A DNA stretch of 64,000 bases from Septoria linicola (GCA_024114885.1 CP099422.1:1178001-1242000), one strand, 5' to 3'. Shown: positions 33,862-44,444, counted from the stretch's first letter. Notes: generated by a model not told the origin, from the letters alone. Numbers and translations: made by a program.

Positions 33862-35357
33862 AAAGATTCGGCAGAGCGAAGCATGCTTGATGTTGCAGCG
33901 AAGGTGTTGGATGGTGTCGAGTGTTGGAAGCCAGGTCAGCAGCTGGGGGCGAGGATGTCCAAAAAAAAGCATGTGACTTGAGCACTTGCCTAGGAATCTA
34001 CAGAGATATCGACAGAATGCAGACCTTTGTTCAAAGAGTTGACGTGTTTCTCGAGCAGTAGATCGTGAAGTTTGACCGAGTGACAGGTCAAGTGCAAAAG
34101 TTGGGGTCGGCGCATACTCCAGCAAATTCTTGGTCACAAGACTATCTCAGAATTGGGAAGTGCTCCAGTAATGAGCAGTTGCGCTCAGCTTGGCCTAGCT
34201 GCCATCTGTTGGATCAGAGATAGTGACAGCAAGGGATTTGATCAATGTGGAATAGTTCCAAAAGTGAATGACGCCGGCCTTTCTTGTACTCAGTTGGCAT
34301 TATCGCCATCATCACTGGACTGTCCTCACGCACAGGTGATGATTTGTCTTAGCAGAGATATCGACATAATAACGACGCTTGATCGATGACGTTGACCTCT
34401 TCTCCTTGAGCCCGAGCTTGCGGAAAGGCAAAGCGTGGCAGATTACGTGTAAGAATGGCAGTCAGCGCATGCTCTCGACAAAGTCTGGGCCTAGGACTAT
34501 CTCGACGCTATGAAACGATTCAGCTATAAGCAGCTGCGCTCAGCTTGGCTCGGCTACCGCATGATAGATCAGAGGTAGTTGCAGCAAGCGTTTTGCTCAA
34601 TGATTATAAGCAATGCTCGCCTTTTTTGCATGCAGCTTGGTACAAGCGCCGCCAGCCCAGACTGTCTGCGACGCAGGCGATGATTTGTCCTGTTTCTTCA
34701 ATCGTGCCTCACGAGCAGCCGACAGAATCCCCGACGCTGAACTTCTGGTAATCTGGAGTAAGTGACTCATAGCGAACGGTTTCGATGTGGGAAACTGCCG
34801 TCGCTCAGATCCTCTCTTCGTGGTGTCTTGCCAGCCCTAACGTGTAACGAGCGTTGTTCTGCGGGTCTTGAGAGCGCAGTGAACGCTTTCCTCCTCGCAT
34901 GTGTAAATTAGGTGTGACAGGTCGTGGAATAAAGCTGGCAGGCACACCGTTGAACAGATGCCTGAGTTTGCAATCACACCCACTGATAAGTGATATCGGG
35001 ACAAAGAGCAAGTCCCTGTCACCCGCGAACTTGCAGATTCGTTTGCGTGATGGCAAATTATGTAATCCGCTTCATGATGGTATGCGGCGGGTAGTCTTCT
35101 CAATTCGAGCCTGGTCGTTCAAGTCTGGCTCCCCTGCCGAGTCCTCGTCTGATGCCAAGAACGTGCATTGCGTCTCGACATACCTTCGCCGGCTTCGCTT
35201 TTACCCACTCGACTTGAGCATGACGTTATGCTTCCGTTGCCTTAGTTGCGATACTTACACGTCGAGGGCGAGGCTACCCGTGCGCTGTTACGGGGCATGA
35301 GCGAACAACTCGAGTGACCTGAATGATATGCAATTGGGAATTCTCAGGGTAGGCCGC
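33862..35357. other. Intergenic with an old tandem duplication
   Basis: 1.5 kb between the metalloprotease and the transcription factor 3' end. It contains the two-copy ~352-bp diverged repeat at 34001-34704 (listed separately). Other frames are short and lack domains. Confidence 0.6.
34001..34704. repeat. Diverged tandem duplication, ~352-bp unit x2
   Basis: Copy 1 begins CAGAGATATCGACA at 34001 and copy 2 with the same 14 bases at 34353. Matching blocks keep the same spacing through the unit: GTTGAC...TTCTC, then GACTATCTC, then TGCGCTCAGCTTGGC, then GATCAGAG.TAGT, then GATGATTTGTC. Identity is clearly below 80% overall. A possible truncated third start (CCGACAGAATCC) follows near 34710. 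The small open frame in copy 1 is interrupted by stops in the equivalent frame of copy 2, so the unit is probably not coding. No transposon features were seen. Confidence 0.75.
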
Positions 35358-37109
35358 TCAGCTGTTTGCATCTTCCAAGGAGTGAGTCGTGGTATACTCA
35401 TCCAAGATAGTCATGGTCTGGAAATCTTGCGCAAGCCTTTGGCCTCTGGATTCGTCGACATCGATCAGAGCCCGTTGTTGGTCGATGACGTAGGCAGCAT
35501 TGACATCGTTGTCTGGCGCAGGATCGGAGTCCGGCAAAACTTTGAAACTAGAGACCGCATCGGCAAGTGGGAGCTTCTTGCGTTGTACTGCCATGCCCAG
35601 AACACTGCTGAGAATCGACTTTGCAGTTCGCCAGGACTTTGCGAGACTGAAATAGATGTGGATGCAGAGCATGAGATAGAATTCGAAGTCCGGATCTTCG
35701 GAGTTCCTTAGCACCGCATTGACAATGTAGATTGCTGATTGATGCCATTGTACAGCATAAGATGCTTCCCGATAAGTCTGGTGAAATTGAACGGTGAGAT
35801 GCTTGAGCTGTTTCAGCGATGCAGCGAAGACGGCCTCGGGACTGCTGCCAACTGCAGAGAATGATTGCAGTCGTGCTCGTTGTCCTAGAAAAGGTCTGAA
35901 TATGTCTATGAGCATGTCAGTACATTAGCTTCTTTTTCATGATTATTTTCACTTCTTCGTGTCAGACTTACCCATGACTGCCGTATGAAAATATGTATGA
36001 CACCATAGCACGTGGTGACGAGAATTCTCTGTCCTCTCCATCGGCTCTGCTAAATCTTGTGACCACTTAAGGAGCTCCAAGTACTTTGTCTCGGCATCAG
36101 CTAGCGAGAAGGTGGCAGTAGGGTTGCAATAATTTTGTGTTATCGGCAGTATGATGGAAGAAAATTTACACCACGCTGCGAAACTCGATCTAGAGGCAAC
36201 GAATCGATGTTAGCGCAGATCCTCAGCAGTAGAAGAAGATCCAGTGAAATGGAAACTGTACGCACCCGACATAGTGCGGAGCATCTTGTGGCAAAGGCCA
36301 GTGCTCACCAGGGATCGGAGTATGAGGCACGTCCACGGGACATCCTTCTCGGTAGTGGAATGATCGCATCCTGACAATCATCAGCATTTGACCCAAGCCG
36401 TCACAGGCTCGCACGAACGTCTGAAATGTGAACAGTCCCCAAGCTGTATACGACTGAGACCGCGCATCGTCAAAAGCCAATTCGTGGAAGCGTTGCGCGC
36501 CAGCCTTAGTGTGGCACAAGAGATCCAGTCGATCAGCCATTGCAGATGCTTCAGAGAAGTAATAATCGCCCTTTGTCTGATCCAAATCACTCGAGAATGC
36601 AAACGACAAGACTAGAGTTGCTGCCACGTTAAGCACTGAGTCGGAACCGTCCCGCTTGGCGATTCTCCAGAGCATTTGTGCTTCGTTTGCGAAGGCGTAT
36701 CTCAGACGGAGCGCAGTGGGATGGCTGGAGCCGCCATAGAGCTAGAGTCGGTCAGTCTCAAACACTTGGTGAGCATGCCGGACTTAACGCTTACACAAGC
36801 GATGTACAGGACTGCATTGACGAGCAGAGACGAGCAGTATCTCGGCTTGTGTGCGACCAAATCGCCCAAGAATAGCTGTGAGTCGAAGAAGCCTGCGAAT
36901 GCGTGTCCTGCCTCAAAGTAGAGGGGCAATATCATGGCATAGAACTCTGGCTCTGCAGATACTAGAGTCCAGTATTTGAAGTCCACGTTTGCTAGGTCGA
37001 CGTCGTAGAACGTACTTGGTTGTCGAGGGCCTATCGTCCGAACCATAGTGCCTAGATCATCGGCTGCGTTTCCACGTGGCGGGCACATAGCGCCAACATC
37101 GCCGTTCAT
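35358..37109 (-). CDS. Fungal-specific transcription factor domain protein, zinc cluster not found
   Basis: Four exons (37109-36795, 36741-36266, 36189-35972, 35905-35358; introns of 53-76 nt) give 518 aa in frame. The middle homology region of fungal Zn2Cys6 regulators is clear: FYAMILPLYFEAGHAF, SSLLVNAVLYIAC joined across intron 1 to LYGGSSHPTALRLRYAFANEAQMLW, LDLLCHTKAGAQR...AWGLFTFQ, and SSFAAWCKFSS. The N-terminal Zn2Cys6 DNA-binding domain is not visible. An alternative model starts at 37413 with an extra exon 37413-37253, joined (GTAAGC donor, branch CTAAC) to 37128, and gives 578 aa, still without a zinc cluster. Either the DNA-binding exon is lost or decayed, or the 5' end is unresolved. 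Confidence 0.75.
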
Positions 37110-37932
37110 AGAAGCATGTCCCTTCTGCCTCCACAATGGTTAGTGTCCCTCTCCTTGTACCATATAATCCGCCACACCTACTCGTATCTAGTCATAAGAT
37201 ATGGAGATCAGCTGTCACTCTGTACATGCATATATGTTCGGCAAGTGCTTACTGTATACGTGCCGCTGCTCCAGCGCGGTCTTCACGACAGAGCATGGTC
37301 CAGCTGGCATTACGATCCGCACGACGCTTGTCTGCAGGTAGCGACTGAATGTATGGGTACGCGGAAGGAAATGCTGTCGTCAGCTCATACTCGATCCAGT
37401 TCAGTGGCACCATATGTGCAGCAGATAATGCGCTGCTTGGTGGGAGCGAAACCGCCGAGACCTTTACTTTGACGAATACGGGAGCAGCCTGCTCACTTCA
37501 TCTAGGTCTTATAGAGCTGCCACCGTCTTCATGCTACGATGTGCCAGCTGATGTTTTAAGTACGGCCCACCTCTGAATACCGTTCCATAAGACTGGTTCG
37601 CCATGCGGGAGCAGCCATTAGTATGAAGCGGAACATAGGGTTCGGGCTGTACAGCAGCGCCGACAAGAGGGTGCACAATGTTTCGGCATCTTTCCACGCA
37701 CCTGCGGCCGCACGCGGCCGAGGGATATGACATACACTTCGTATGGCATGCTGCCATGATCCGCATCACATACCTTGCGAGAACGCCAAATGCGCTATAC
37801 GCAGATTCCATCAGTAGCTCAGGCGCGTTGAGTTCGTCACGACTGAAGCTATCAGGCTGGTCTGAGGTTTGTTCACCTCTGACCGTATCAAGCGGAAGGA
37901 TCATCCAGCCGGAGATCATGCGCGACATACAC
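37110..37932. other. Upstream of the transcription factor; XDJ1 3' flank
   Basis: About 820 bp. On the minus strand it holds the candidate extra 5' exon 37413-37253 of the transcription factor. A short frame at 37492-37391 resembles a zinc cluster with most cysteines replaced. Nothing else was recognised. Confidence 0.45.
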
Positions 37933-39383
37933 CTACTGCTGGGAGCATTGCGCGCCTTGAGCACCGTCTTCCTCATCTTCCCACTCCGCCCCTGCTGCCC
38001 GAGGGTCATCCGAACCAGCTCCAAACTCATCCAGGGAATCGACGACCTCGAAATCGTGGATCTCGTCGATGACCTCTGGCGTCTGTCCAGGCTTGAGCTC
38101 CGCGAACCCACCAGCAGGATTGGCCTGTGGCTGCGGCAGAACAGCCTTGACGCGATCGACAGCAGCCTGATCTTTCAGCCAGCCATCCTCAGGGAAATTG
38201 ATCTTGAGCGATAGGTAGAGGTCACCCTTGTGGTCCGATCGCTTCATAGGCATGCCTTCTCCTTCGATCTTCAATATCTCATCAGGGCGCAGGACCTTGC
38301 CGTTTGGTTGTTGAATGTTGAGTTGCAGACCCCGCCCATCCAAGTGTGTTATCGCAACTCGATTAATGCCAGTCAGCGCCTCAGCGAGGCTGATCTCTAG
38401 TTCTGCGTGCAAATCTGCTCCGGCGCGATTGAAGGTCTTGTGCTGTTCCTCCACCAACTCAAATATGATGTCTCCGGGCTCTTCATCGTTAGGATCTTGG
38501 TCGGCCTCTCCAGCCAAGACAATGTGCTCTCCTTCTCGTGATCCTCGCGGGATGTACAGCTCCAGAATCTTTTTCTGCTTGATCGTCCGGGCGCCCTTGC
38601 ACTTCTTGCACTTGTCCTTATCCGCGTAGAACTGTCCTCGCCCGCTGCAAGTCGAACACTCAACGGTCTGCTGCGTGACCATGCCAGGTCCAACAGGCTG
38701 TAATCGTGTTTGCATGCCGCGGCCTTTGCAAGTGTCGCAAGTCTTCGCCTTCTTGCCTTCTCTTCCTCCACTGCCTTCGCAGTTTCCGCAAATCACGTTT
38801 TTCGTGCTCGCAAATTTCGTCGTCTTTCCCTTGTACAGCTCCTCCAGTGTGACTTCGTACTGCTGCATCTCATTTCGACCTTTCGCTCTCTTTCTCCGTT
38901 GCCCCGCTCCGCCTGGCATACCACCTCCCATACTTCCAAACGGGTCGCCGCCCATTCCACTCATGCCACCGCCCATCCCGAACATCTGCGCTAGGACATC
39001 GTCAAGATCAGGCCCAGCTCCGCCTCCACCTTGGCCTTTCTCGAAGGCAGCCATGCCGTGCTGGTCGTACATGGCTCGTGTGTCGTCATCGCTGAGAATT
39101 TCGTAGGCTTGGGAGACTGCTTTGAACTTGATGTCCGCCTCTTGTCGCTGATCTTCGGGAACCTTGTCCGGATGTGATGAAAGTGCGGCCTAATCAGAGA
39201 GTTAGACACATCGTGCAACACGTACGACTGAGTATAGATATACCTTGTGATATGCTTTCTTGACCTCTGCTTTACTGGCTCCCTTCGATATCTGTAGTAC
39301 CTCTGATCCCACACGTTAGCCTGCAAGTTGGCTCGACAGGTTGTCTTCCGCATACCATAGAGGTCAATTTCTTCTGCGCTCAT
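37933..39383 (-). CDS. XDJ1: Xdj1-type class A DnaJ co-chaperone
   Basis: Exons 39383-39356, 39302-39244 and 39189-37933 (introns of 53 and 54 nt) give 447 aa. The J domain (residues 1-~75) has the HPD motif in SSHPDKVPEDQ. A Gly/Met-rich linker follows, then four CxxCxGxG-type zinc repeats (CGNCEGSG, CDTCKGRG, CSTCSGRG, CKKCKGAR) and the client-binding C-terminal domains. The last four residues, CSQQ, form a CaaX box, predicting farnesylation and membrane association. The opening MSAEEIDLYEVLQISKGASK and DTRAMYDQHGMAAFEKG match the Xdj1 branch rather than Ydj1/Mas5. In yeast, Xdj1 works with the TOM import receptor Tom22 in mitochondrial protein import. It is divergent from the mitochondrial GluRS gene. 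Confidence 0.9.
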
Positions 39384-39677
39384 CGTTTCGTAAATGTAGG
39401 TTCCACTGTACGCCGCCCTTCCGTCAATATCCTGATTAATGTGGTCGTTATGTCTAGGCGATCAAGAAAGAGAGATTTAGGGGTCGATGTAGACAAGTTA
39501 CTGTCGATGTTGTAGGCAATCAAGAATGTCTCTCAAAAACATTAACTGATCGTCACGCTGATTCAGCAACGGAGGTCGCGCAAAGATTGGCCGACTCCCT
39601 CCACATTCACTTGCTTTGGCATGTGAAAGTCACTCCTGGTTCAGTTGGCCATCATTAACTTGTACTCTAGCGAACTG
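39384..39677. promoter_or_regulatory. Divergent promoter region XDJ1 / mitochondrial GluRS
   Basis: 294 bp between the start codons of the minus-strand DnaJ gene and the plus-strand synthetase gene. Both promoters must lie within it. No specific element was identified. Confidence 0.6.
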
Positions 39678-41642
39678 ATGCTGCATGCACTTGGTACCGA
39701 GACATCAAGACCTGTCGTGGGCTGGGTGTGTGCGTCTTGCAGAAGTCACCAAGCACGATCAACAAAACGTGCCCTCTATGGACTCTCCCATAGACAACAA
39801 CATGAAAAGTCCAGCCTAACGATTCGGCCAGATCAAACGCGATCGACAACAAGAAGATATGCATCGACCGGTACTGCAAGACAAGGTGGCAAGCTACCTG
39901 ACGCACCAGCAAGAACGAGGTTTGCCCCTTCACCCACGGGATACATGCACATTGGTGGCCTGCGAACTGCACTGTTCAGCTATCTCCTTGCAAAACGCAC
40001 TCAAGGTGAATTTCTACTGCGAATAGAGGACACGGATCAAAAGCGACTCGTCAACGACGCCGAAGACAGACTATGCCAAGACCTGCAATGGGCTGGTCTG
40101 CAGTGGGATGAAGGGCCTCAAGTTGGTGGGCCGTACGGACCTTACAAACAGTCCGAGAGAAACGACATCTACCAGAAGCACGCGAAAGACCTTCTGGACT
40201 CTGATAGTGCCTATCGGTGCTTTTGCACGACACAAACTACCGGCGTTCAAGGCGGCAAAGCTGCATACGTGACTAGCGGCTGTTACCAAGACTGCTCTTC
40301 TCTGTCATCAGAAGAAGCCCAAGACCGAGCGGAAACGAAGCACGATACTTTCACGATACGTCTGAAACAGCCGGCGGATGTTCACAAACGCACTTATACA
40401 GACCTCATCTACGGAAAGATCCAGCGCCTCAAGCGCTCACCCAGCGCAAGCCAAAATGCTGAAGATGATTCCGGTATCGATGCTGCAGATACAATTCTGG
40501 TGAAGTCTGACGGCACACCAACATATCACTTCGCAAACGTGGTTGATGACCATCTCATGAAAATCACACATGTCATCCGAGGCACCGAATGGATGGCGAG
40601 TACACCACTGCACTACGATCTGTACACGGCATTTGGCTGGACACCGCCAGCTTTTGCTCATGTCGGGCTTCTTGTTGATGAGAACAAGGCCAAGCTGTCG
40701 AAGCGAAGCGATGCAGGCCTCGTACTCGACGTCAAAGGCATGCGGGAACACAACGGAGTACTGCCAGAAGTTCTCACGAATTTCCTCGCTCTGCTAGGCT
40801 GGAGCAACCCGGGCCGCAACGACGTGCTCGAAATGCAAGAGCTTATTCGAGACTTTGATCTGAAATTCACGAAAGGAAACACAATCGTGCGAATGGAGAA
40901 GTTGTGGTTTCTGCAGAAGCAGCACGTCGCCCGCAAGATCGAGCAAGCCCGTACGAGCAATGACTCCTCTCCCATCGACAACATCATCAACGCAGTCGTG
41001 AGAGAAGTACCCAACACATCTTTCTTACATGACAATATCGGGGAGGGCAACGGCAGAGTCTACTCCGATCTCAAGACGTACATCCGCGACATCCTCCTCG
41101 TCGACTCCAAATCCTACCAAACACCACAGCAATTCGTCGCCAGAAACAAGTACTTCTTCGACTACGACTCTTCTCTCGCACCAGATTCGCCGGAAACGTA
41201 CAACGCGGAGCACGACATCACACCCAGCAAGCTCGCCAGTCTCGCAGATTTCATTCTGACCCCATTCATTCCACCTTCCTCATCATCAGAAGAGCCATCG
41301 ACCACTTCCTCCCCTTCTTCAGAAGAACACCTCGACACCCACATCTCCCACACATCAACCCTCATCCACGCGCGAATCCACGCCTCCCTACTCGATCAAC
41401 TCTCGCTCTCCGATGCCGACTTGGCAGAAAACGACCATCTCACGCAAACATACAGAGCATGGAACAAAGCTCTCATGCGCCATCTACGAGAGAAATTGAG
41501 CTATGGCTTGCCTGGTCCCGGAATTGGCCAGATTATGGCTGTGTTGGGGTATAAAGAGTGTTGTCGGCGACTAGGTGCTGTGTCGAATGAGAAAGGGTGT
41601 TGGGATTCTCCGGTGATGAATGGTAGTCGGGATCGGGCTTGA
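39678..41642 (+). CDS. MSE1: Mitochondrial glutamyl-tRNA synthetase
   Basis: Single exon, 654 aa from ATG 39678; the open frame extends upstream only through a TTG. The N-terminal ~80 residues are basic and Ser/Thr-rich (SLTIRPDQTRSTTRRYAST), a mitochondrial presequence. The class I signature HIGH appears as PSPTGYMHIGG (about residues 84-94) and KMSKS as KLSKR (about 338-342), together with LLRIEDTD and the GluRS-specific LQWAGLQWDEGP..GGPYGPYKQSER. It charges mitochondrial tRNA-Glu (and in many organisms tRNA-Gln, later amidated). The region near residues 530-575 is Ser/Glu-rich and probably disordered. It lies in a cluster of mitochondrial translation genes and converges on uL4m with 210 bp between the stops. 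Confidence 0.95.
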   Translation: MLHALGTETSRPVVGWVCASCRSHQARSTKRALYGLSHRQQHEKSSLTIRPDQTRSTTRRYASTGTARQGGKLPDAPARTRFAPSPTGYMHIGGLRTALFSYLLAKRTQGEFLLRIEDTDQKRLVNDAEDRLCQDLQWAGLQWDEGPQVGGPYGPYKQSERNDIYQKHAKDLLDSDSAYRCFCTTQTTGVQGGKAAYVTSGCYQDCSSLSSEEAQDRAETKHDTFTIRLKQPADVHKRTYTDLIYGKIQRLKRSPSASQNAEDDSGIDAADTILVKSDGTPTYHFANVVDDHLMKITHVIRGTEWMASTPLHYDLYTAFGWTPPAFAHVGLLVDENKAKLSKRSDAGLVLDVKGMREHNGVLPEVLTNFLALLGWSNPGRNDVLEMQELIRDFDLKFTKGNTIVRMEKLWFLQKQHVARKIEQARTSNDSSPIDNIINAVVREVPNTSFLHDNIGEGNGRVYSDLKTYIRDILLVDSKSYQTPQQFVARNKYFFDYDSSLAPDSPETYNAEHDITPSKLASLADFILTPFIPPSSSSEEPSTTSSPSSEEHLDTHISHTSTLIHARIHASLLDQLSLSDADLAENDHLTQTYRAWNKALMRHLREKLSYGLPGPGIGQIMAVLGYKECCRRLGAVSNEKGCWDSPVMNGSRDRA

Positions 41643-41852
41643 GATGTAAGTGTGTATGAGTCTTGGAAGGTGGTAGTGGAGATTCTAGAGCTTCGCACAG
41701 GTTGTACGATAGGCTGGCGATGTGAGGAAGGCGCAGTGTAGATTGAATAGTTGTACAATGTACGCATCAGCGAATGCATACAATCATATCCCAGCGGCTA
41801 CGCGGTGGACTGTACTCTTGCAGCATCTGTAGAGTAAAATCGTTCTCCTACT

Positions 41853-42893
41853 CTACACAATTTCAGTCTCCTCATACAGTTCCGGCATCTGATACCTCAG
41901 CTTCTCGCCTTCTCGCAAATCACTCTCATGCTCCTCGAACAAATGCTCCAAGGCAGCTCGTTCAACAATAACTCTCCCACCTTCCAACAAATCCTTGACA
42001 TCCACCCATTCCGCCTCGATAGCTTTTGCATGTCTGTACATTTGTCCCTGCTCCAGCGCAGAATACAAACCCTCTCTCCTCTCCAGTGTCAAGAAGAGTG
42101 ATCGGCCATGCTTCTTCTCTCCATGGTTGCCAATGTTGTTCCATCGTAGCAGATCGTCCATGTATCGCTCTAGACTGTTCTCGTGTATGCCTTGCACGTC
42201 AATTACGTCCTCGGCGACGATCAGTTCGCCTTTCTTGTAACGATAGCTCAGCGCTGTCCTCCATGCACGGTCATACAGCTTCTGTGGTAGTTCTGTGCTG
42301 AAGTCTCGAGGCTTGGGACCAAAAGCTACACCACCGCCCTTGAGCATGGGACTCTTCTTGTTTCCTAATCGTGCGCTGCCTGTTCCCTTTTGAGGTCGCA
42401 CTTTGCGATTCGAACCGTGGACTTCTGATCGCCATTTGGTGGAGGCTGTGCCTTGACGGGTCGCGTCTCCTTCGAAGATGACTGCGCGGTGGAGGATGTC
42501 TTTCCGGATTGGTAAGAGGAGATGTGTGTCGGGGTATAAAACGAAGGATGTAGGCTCTAGCGTGGGAAAGTTGTACAGAGTACATTGGGCTTTTTGGCGG
42601 AACGGGTTCTGTGCAGGTTGGAAGGGCTGTGCTCGTTGTATGCTGGCGGGAGCAGGAGTCGGTGGAGGGACTGAGACTTTGTCTTCGAGAGTGGGTTGTG
42701 TAGGTGCAGCATCGAGATGTGCATCGGCATAGGCTTTGGCTACAGTCGCATTGGGCGGAGTGAGAGGATCCTGGATGGGCGCCGATTCTGTGGCTGTGGC
42801 CATCGATCGCGTAAAGCATCGCGTTGGCTGTTCATATGATCGGAAGCCATTGAAGAGATGCTTCGCCGGCACTGTTGCTCGTTTGGAGGCCAT
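41853..42893 (-). CDS. YML6: Mitochondrial large-subunit ribosomal protein uL4m
   Basis: 346 aa in one exon. The start is taken at ATG 42893 (MASKRATVPAKHLF), giving a basic presequence with RCFTRSMATATES; the upstream open extension in the same frame has no similarity. The core holds the L4 signature: RQGTASTKWRSEVHGSNRKVRPQKGTG split by KGTGSARLGNKKSPMLKGGG and FGPKPRDFSTELPQK. L4 proteins bind 23S-type rRNA and line the nascent chain tunnel. It shares a 156-bp divergent upstream region with mL38, suggesting coordinated expression of the two mitoribosomal proteins. Confidence 0.93.
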   Translation of the reverse strand: MASKRATVPAKHLFNGFRSYEQPTRCFTRSMATATESAPIQDPLTPPNATVAKAYADAHLDAAPTQPTLEDKVSVPPPTPAPASIQRAQPFQPAQNPFRQKAQCTLYNFPTLEPTSFVLYPDTHLLLPIRKDILHRAVIFEGDATRQGTASTKWRSEVHGSNRKVRPQKGTGSARLGNKKSPMLKGGGVAFGPKPRDFSTELPQKLYDRAWRTALSYRYKKGELIVAEDVIDVQGIHENSLERYMDDLLRWNNIGNHGEKKHGRSLFLTLERREGLYSALEQGQMYRHAKAIEAEWVDVKDLLEGGRVIVERAALEHLFEEHESDLREGEKLRYQMPELYEETEIV

Positions 42894-43049
42894 TGTGATG
42901 TGTAAATGTGCATGTAGAGCAGGCAATAGAAGAGAGCGAGTCGATTGAACTGGCTTTCCCGAAGGAAGTCCGCAACGCAACGCCGGCTTCAGACTCGCGA
43001 ACCATACATACATTGGATTGAACATACACAATCGACAGATCGGATCGAC
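42894..43049. promoter_or_regulatory. Compact bidirectional promoter uL4m / mL38
   Basis: Only 156 bp separate the divergent start codons of two mitochondrial large-subunit ribosomal protein genes. Both promoters and 5' leaders must fit here, so the region probably acts as a shared bidirectional promoter (inference from spacing). No known factor site was assigned. Confidence 0.7.
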
Positions 43050-44416
43050 ATGGCCATGGAACGAGGTGCTCGTCCGCTGGCGCAATGCCTGCGATGCACG
43101 CGACACGAGAGAACAGCGCTGCCCGTGCGCACTTTCAGCACATCGATAGCAGCCCAGGATGCCGCAACAGAACAAATCCAGCCATCGCGCGAACTGGATC
43201 CATTGACCGTCTCGACGCCACGACTGGAGCGCAAGGTGCAACGAGAGCAGGGCAAGATGCCGGTGGGATCACGTCGACGAAGACGAGCATTGGCTAGCAG
43301 CGCCAACGTTCCATTCGAGCAACTGCCATATCAATGCTTCCAGGAGGCTCGCAAATTCCTGCAGGAAGATCGTGCGGAGAAGCTCGACATGATCGAGAGA
43401 TATCGCAAGAGAATCGATCGCCTGCTCAATACGGTCCCCGTGACCGAAGGCGACATTGTCAAGAGAGAGCATCAACTGCGGGACATGAGGCGGAAGCTGG
43501 AGGCGACCAAGATCCTGGCAGATATCAACGACCCGCTCGTCAAGAAACGGTTCGAGGATGGGCAAGGCGCGTTCCGATCAAGGATACTGACTACGAAACA
43601 TTGCTAACAATGATAACAGCCGACATGGACAAGCCCATCTACCGCCATCTTGCAGACAAGAAATGGCGCTCCTACGAACGCCATCTCCTCATACAGCGTA
43701 TCACGCAAATGAACGTCGTCCCAGATGTCCTTCCCGACATCGATCCAGTTGTATCCACGAAACTCACCTTCGCCAACCCATCCAACCCACGCAAAATCCG
43801 AAACGTGCAGCATGGAGAGATTGTCGATTCGCGCATTTCCGAACATCCACCAACCCTTGACATCCAGTCCTACGAAAGAGGCGAGAAGCTAGTCACAATA
43901 GCCATCGTCAATCCCGACGTCCCCAATGTCGAGAATGATGCCTTCGACTACAGGTGTCACTTCCTGGCATGCAACATCCCCATCTCACCCACACAAACCA
44001 CTGTCGACCTCAGCAAACTCAGCGAGCAAGACCAAGTTATCCTGCCTTGGCTTCCAGCTTACGCGCAAAGCGGCCTCCCATACCAGCGCATGACTGTGTT
44101 CGTGCTCGAGCAGCCCGCGAAACAGGACTCCGCGGACGGGACAATTGAGACGCCAGTACCTCACAGACTAAACCTGGCAGACATCAAGAGCAAGCGAGAT
44201 GGCATGTTCGCCAGAAGAGAAGACTTCGCTCTTCGTGCTCTGAAGAAAGACTTTGAGCTCAAGCCCATTGGCGTAGACCTTTTCAGAACAGAATGGGACG
44301 AAGGCACAGCCGGCGTGATGCAACGAGCTGGTATCGTCGGCAGCGACGTCGAATTCAAGAGGAAGAGAATCGAACCCCTGCCATACAAGAGACTTAAGGA
44401 GGAGAGGTACAGATAG
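43050..44416 (+). CDS. MRPL35: Mitochondrial large-subunit ribosomal protein mL38 (PEBP-like)
   Basis: Exons 43050-43566 and 43620-44416 give 437 aa. The start MAMERGARPLAQCLRC leads a basic presequence (RTFSTSIAAQ). The middle has a helical charged segment (EKLDMIERYRKRIDRLLNT), and the C-terminal half has the PEBP-like fold of mL38 (VTIAIVNPDVPNVEND in place of DPDAP, RMTVFVLEQ). It is a structural protein of the mitochondrial 54S subunit. Frame analysis allows only one join: exon 1 ends CAAG and the 53-nt intron begins GCGCGT and ends ATAACAG, with branch CTAAC. The intron is therefore GC-AG type; the nearby GT at 43571 gives the wrong frame. Confidence 0.9.
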
Positions 44417-44444
44417 ACGATCCTTGCTGCTCCATGCAACAACC

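Noticed and set aside
42945..43241. Upstream extension of the uL4m frame to an earlier start
   Set aside because: The extension overlaps the mL38 coding start on the other strand and lacks similarity. The ATG at 42893 begins a good mitochondrial presequence.
43571..43619. GT donor at 43571 for the mL38 intron
   Set aside because: Using it shifts the frame of the second exon; the GC donor at 43567 keeps it.
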